Origin: Calditrichaceae bacterium
Lineage (GTDB): Bacteria > Calditrichota > Calditrichia > Calditrichales > Calditrichaceae
Assembly (NCBI GenBank): GCA_024763405.1
Contig: JANTFQ010000083.1
Span: 1-8,368 of the forward strand
DNA length: 8,368 bases
Reading direction: 5' to 3'
The notes below the pieces were generated by a model. It had not been told where the DNA came from. It made no database searches and saw nothing but the letters and a program-made list of their open reading frames with translations. The position numbers were made by a program, and so were the translations under genes. This document shows positions 5,604-8,368 of the stretch, one piece after another (positions within the stretch are counted from its first letter, which is position 1; each line of letters opens with the position of its first letter).

Positions 5604-7067
5604 ATGAAACAATACATCAAAGAAATAAGCAAACACAGCATCATCTACACCATCTCCAATTTCCTGACCAAAGCCACCGGATTAATCCTGATTCCCATTT
5701 ACACGCGCTATTTAACCACATCCGATTACGGCATCGTCTCCAACGTGCTGGCCATTATCAATTTTTTATCCGTGCTGTACATTTTTGGGATGAACGCTGT
5801 GTGGGGACGTTTCTTTTTCGATTTTAAAGACAAATCCGCAGAACAAAAGCGCTTCTTTGGCAGCACGTTTTATCTGCTATTCTTCGGCGGGCTTTTCCTG
5901 AACATATTGTTGAGTTATGGCGGTAAGGGCATATTTTTTGAGATTATTCCAGAACTCGACTTTAGCCCCTTTGTGTTGCTGGCCATCTGGACGGCCTTCT
6001 TTGGCGTGGTTTTTAATTTAAAGCTAACCTTGTTCCGCGTGCGCCAGCAATCATGGCAGTTCGGTGTTATCAGCTTCGGCCGTTTTTTGTTAACAGTCAT
6101 TGTTACGATTTATGCCGTGGCTATTCTGCGCTACGGCGCTTACGGGAAGGTCTTCGCCCAGTTTGCCGTTTGGGGCTTATTTTTTCTCATCGCGCTCTAT
6201 CTTCTTAAAAAAGATTTGGCTTTCAGTTTAACCAGCCCCAAACTAAAGCAAGCCCTAAAATATGCCTTGGGCGTGTTGCCGCACTCGTTGTCCGGTTCCA
6301 TTATGAACATCATCGACCGTGTTATCCTGACCAATATCAAGGGGCTGGCAGCTACCGGTATTTACACGGTGGGATTTCAATTCGGCTCGATTATGCAATT
6401 GATTGTCTTCTCCTTTAATCTCTCCTGGTCGCCGTTCTTTATGAAAACGGCTCAGGAAAAGGGAGCGGAGGCCAAACGCATATTTGCGCGCCTTTCCACT
6501 TACTATGTGGTTGCTATGTATATTATAGCCTTGTCCATAACCTTGTTTGGCGCGGATATGATTTACCTGTTTACCACTAAAAATTATTTCGGGGCGATTC
6601 AGGTCATTCCCGTTTACGTGTTTAATTTTGTGATTTACGGTTTTTATTTTATGGCGTCGGCTAAAATATTTTATGTGAAGAAAGCCGTCAAATATCTGGC
6701 GTTGATTACCTTTACCGCCGCCACAATTAATATTATTTTTAACTTCTTACTGATTCCGGGAATGGGCATGATGGGCGCGGCCTGGGCGCGTTTTATCTCT
6801 TCGGTGTGTTTGTTTCTTATCGTGCATGTGGTGTCGCAGAAATTTTATTTTATTCCCTATGAATATAAAAAGATTTTAGGCTCTACGGCGCCGCTGATGG
6901 TGGTTCTCATCGCCTTTTTTTTAATTCAGCCCTTGCTTGCCGATGCGTATATCTTGTTAGTTCTGTTTAAATTTGTGCTGATTGCCCTGTATTTGCTGTA
7001 CCTGCATCTAACGCATCTGTTTACCATTAAGGAAGGTCTTGAGTTTTTTAAGTTGTTTAAAAAATAG
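5604..7067 (+). CDS. Wzx-type oligosaccharide flippase (MOP superfamily)
   Basis: This is an inner-membrane protein expected to flip a lipid-linked oligosaccharide to the periplasmic face. It has 487 residues, as usual for Wzx/RfbX-like flippases. The sequence is strongly hydrophobic and has alternating helices, by eye about 12-14 (for example near 10-33, 44-64, 87-105, 121-140, 159-175, 184-201, 300-315, 331-353, 364-384, 395-412, 427-445 and 449-468). The N-terminus SNFLTKATGLILIPIYTRYLTTSDYGI matches the family's first helix and short loop. The IMNIIDRVIL segment (233-242) has the conserved D-R near the start of the second half. The ATG at 5604 is the natural start, with only a weak upstream GGA. 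The transferase gene begins 17 bases after the stop, so the two probably form one unit. The substrate is inferred from the neighbourhood to be a glycan carrying the nonulosonic acid; the protein sequence does not show it. Confidence 0.92.
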   Translation: MKQYIKEISKHSIIYTISNFLTKATGLILIPIYTRYLTTSDYGIVSNVLAIINFLSVLYIFGMNAVWGRFFFDFKDKSAEQKRFFGSTFYLLFFGGLFLNILLSYGGKGIFFEIIPELDFSPFVLLAIWTAFFGVVFNLKLTLFRVRQQSWQFGVISFGRFLLTVIVTIYAVAILRYGAYGKVFAQFAVWGLFFLIALYLLKKDLAFSLTSPKLKQALKYALGVLPHSLSGSIMNIIDRVILTNIKGLAATGIYTVGFQFGSIMQLIVFSFNLSWSPFFMKTAQEKGAEAKRIFARLSTYYVVAMYIIALSITLFGADMIYLFTTKNYFGAIQVIPVYVFNFVIYGFYFMASAKIFYVKKAVKYLALITFTAATINIIFNFLLIPGMGMMGAAWARFISSVCLFLIVHVVSQKFYFIPYEYKKILGSTAPLMVVLIAFFLIQPLLADAYILLVLFKFVLIALYLLYLHLTHLFTIKEGLEFFKLFKK

Positions 7068-7084
7068 AAAATCTGTTTTTGACT

Positions 7085-8368
7085 ATGACTGATGTCGAAA
7101 AATTCCAACACTTCGAATCAACGTATGATTTGAAAAAATTTACCATAGATGGCTTGTGGTACTATCCTGTGGTCAAAATGGCGGTGTATTTTGAACTGGC
7201 CGGCCGGAAAGGCGGCGGTGTTGGTGTCCGCTCTGGTTCCGCTGCAGGAAAAATCTGGCGGCAATTTTTATGGAGTCTTAAATGGAGGTTTAAATCCGCA
7301 GCCCTGCACCCGGTAAAGTATCTATTTGCCGATAACGCCTTGACCAGACGGCAAACGTCCAACGGCTCTTTCGAAAATATATATATCAGCGCGCTGCAAA
7401 AAGCCTTTGCCAAGGATGGACAATTGCTGATTGAATATCCGGCGCCGGATTTCGGTCATTACGCGGCGGTTGAAAAGGAGCATGTCTATTTTCCCGACTG
7501 GGAAATTTTTAAAATATTTTTAAAGGCAAGAATAAAAAAGAAAAAATGGCCTGACCAAGCCGCCTGCCTGAAGGATTTGTACCAAAGGTTCGGTCTTTCT
7601 TATGACGCCGCTTTTATAAACGACCGCCTGAATAAAATGTTTGTATTCATCAAATTTTTCAGGCGTTTCCTGCAAAAGGTTCGGCCGCAGATTATTCTTT
7701 TAATCGACGGCTACGATTACAAACAAATGGCTTTGATTTACGCCGCCAAAGAACTGGGCATCCCCACTGTGGAATTGCAGCACGGTATGATTGACGAGGC
7801 CCACATAGCTTATATGTATGCGCAGGTTGCCGACCGCAGTTTGTTTGCCGATTATCTGTTTACTTTCGGGCAGTACTTCAGCGATTTAATTAAACAGCAC
7901 AGCGTTGTTTGGCCGGAGCGCCGGGTGATTCCCGTGGGCTTCCCCTACATGGAAGCGGTAAAGGAGCGGCCGCCGCAATTGCCCGAACGGCTTCTGGATT
8001 TCTGCCGCCGTTTTCAAATTATTTATGTAACGTCGCAATGGACAGTGCGCGATAAATTAAAAGATTTCATTTTGCAGTTGAGCGCCAAAGTAGACGATGC
8101 ATATATGATATTCTATAAAATTCATCCCGGCGAAAAGGATGCGCAAAAATTTTATGAGTCTTTCGGGCAGGCAAAGAATATTGCATTAATTACGGATAAA
8201 ACGATTAATTCCATGGAAATCATGAAAGTGGCCGCGGTGCATTCCACGGTGTACTCGACGTCCTATTTTGAATCGGTCTTTTTTGAACTGCCCAATATTT
8301 TTATTGAAGTGCCCGGATACAGTAAGACAATCGAAAAATTTGTGGATGGCGAGACCACGTTTTTGGCT
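7085..8368 (+). CDS. GT-B-like transferase of the capsule/CDP-glycerol-transferase type (5' part; runs off window)
   Basis: The frame from ATG 7085 stays open for 428 codons to the window edge, so the 3' end is missing. I do not recognise the exact family. An N-terminal region of about 200 residues with basic and aromatic patches is followed by a Rossmann-like strand (PQIILLIDGYD, about residues 204-214) and ELQHGMIDEAH with H233. Then come YLFTFGQYF, VIPVGFPYMEA, the strand FQIIYVTSQWT, YKIHPGEKD with H347-P348, and VHSTVYSTSYFE (H386-E396). The order HG, then K-x-HP, then a Ser/Thr-rich loop ahead of a conserved Glu is that of TagF-like, capsule-synthesis and GT-B sialyltransferase enzymes, where these residues bind the nucleotide phosphate. 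No signal peptide or membrane helix is evident, so it is probably cytoplasmic. Next to CMP-nonulosonate genes and a flippase it may be the nonulosonate transferase; this is inference. No strong ribosome-binding site is seen; TTG 7079 is a less likely start. Confidence 0.75.
   Translation, partial: MTDVEKFQHFESTYDLKKFTIDGLWYYPVVKMAVYFELAGRKGGGVGVRSGSAAGKIWRQFLWSLKWRFKSAALHPVKYLFADNALTRRQTSNGSFENIYISALQKAFAKDGQLLIEYPAPDFGHYAAVEKEHVYFPDWEIFKIFLKARIKKKKWPDQAACLKDLYQRFGLSYDAAFINDRLNKMFVFIKFFRRFLQKVRPQIILLIDGYDYKQMALIYAAKELGIPTVELQHGMIDEAHIAYMYAQVADRSLFADYLFTFGQYFSDLIKQHSVVWPERRVIPVGFPYMEAVKERPPQLPERLLDFCRRFQIIYVTSQWTVRDKLKDFILQLSAKVDDAYMIFYKIHPGEKDAQKFYESFGQAKNIALITDKTINSMEIMKVAAVHSTVYSTSYFESVFFELPNIFIEVPGYSKTIEKFVDGETTFLA

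Noticed and set aside
7162..7413. 83-residue minus-strand frame inside the transferase gene
   Set aside because: The plus-strand frame over the same bases is open for 428 codons with coherent motifs, so this is a shadow.

Overview
The window is a stretch of a surface-glycan locus read entirely on the + strand. Its core is a nonulosonic (sialic-acid-like) sugar pathway. In order it holds the 3' end of a left-handed-beta-helix acyltransferase (NeuD/PglD/LegH type), a GxxExxY-family gene, neuC (hydrolysing sugar-nucleotide 2-epimerase), neuB (nonulosonate synthase), neuA (CMP-nonulosonate cytidylyltransferase), a CBS-CBS-nucleotidyltransferase of the PtmE type, a Wzx-type flippase, and the first 428 codons of a GT-B-like transferase that runs off the window.

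How the genes fit together: the nucleotidyltransferase would make the starting nucleotide sugar. The acyltransferase N-acetylates an amino-sugar intermediate, NeuC hydrolyses and epimerises the sugar nucleotide, NeuB condenses the product with phosphoenolpyruvate, and NeuA activates the acid with CTP. A transferase then places the sugar on a glycan, and the flippase exports the lipid-linked product. A PtmE-like protein next to a PglD/NeuD-like acyltransferase favours a legionaminic-acid-type route (LegH-LegG-LegI-LegF-PtmE) over plain N-acetylneuraminate. This is inference: the dehydratase and aminotransferase (LegB/LegC) that would prove it lie outside the window, if present.

Layout: 1-317 acyltransferase end; 340-836 a GxxExxY gene bracketed by an imperfect 29-bp inverted repeat; 879-2021 neuC; 2022-2403 an AT-rich noncoding gap with nested foldbacks; 2404-3423 neuB; 3424-3548 a short gap with small repeats; 3549-5326 neuA and ptmE, five bases apart; 5327-5603 a gap with a perfect 11-bp palindrome; 5604-7067 flippase; 7085-8368 transferase. 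Tight spacing at neuA/ptmE and flippase/transferase contrasts with repeat-filled gaps elsewhere, as if palindromic elements had settled into the spacers of a once compact operon.

Organism: a bacterium of moderate GC with weak Shine-Dalgarno sites and some TTG starts. The GxxExxY gene and the style of the intergenic palindromes recall the Bacteroidota/Calditrichota (FCB) side of the tree, but nothing here fixes the phylum. No tRNA, rRNA, CRISPR array or transposase gene was seen.
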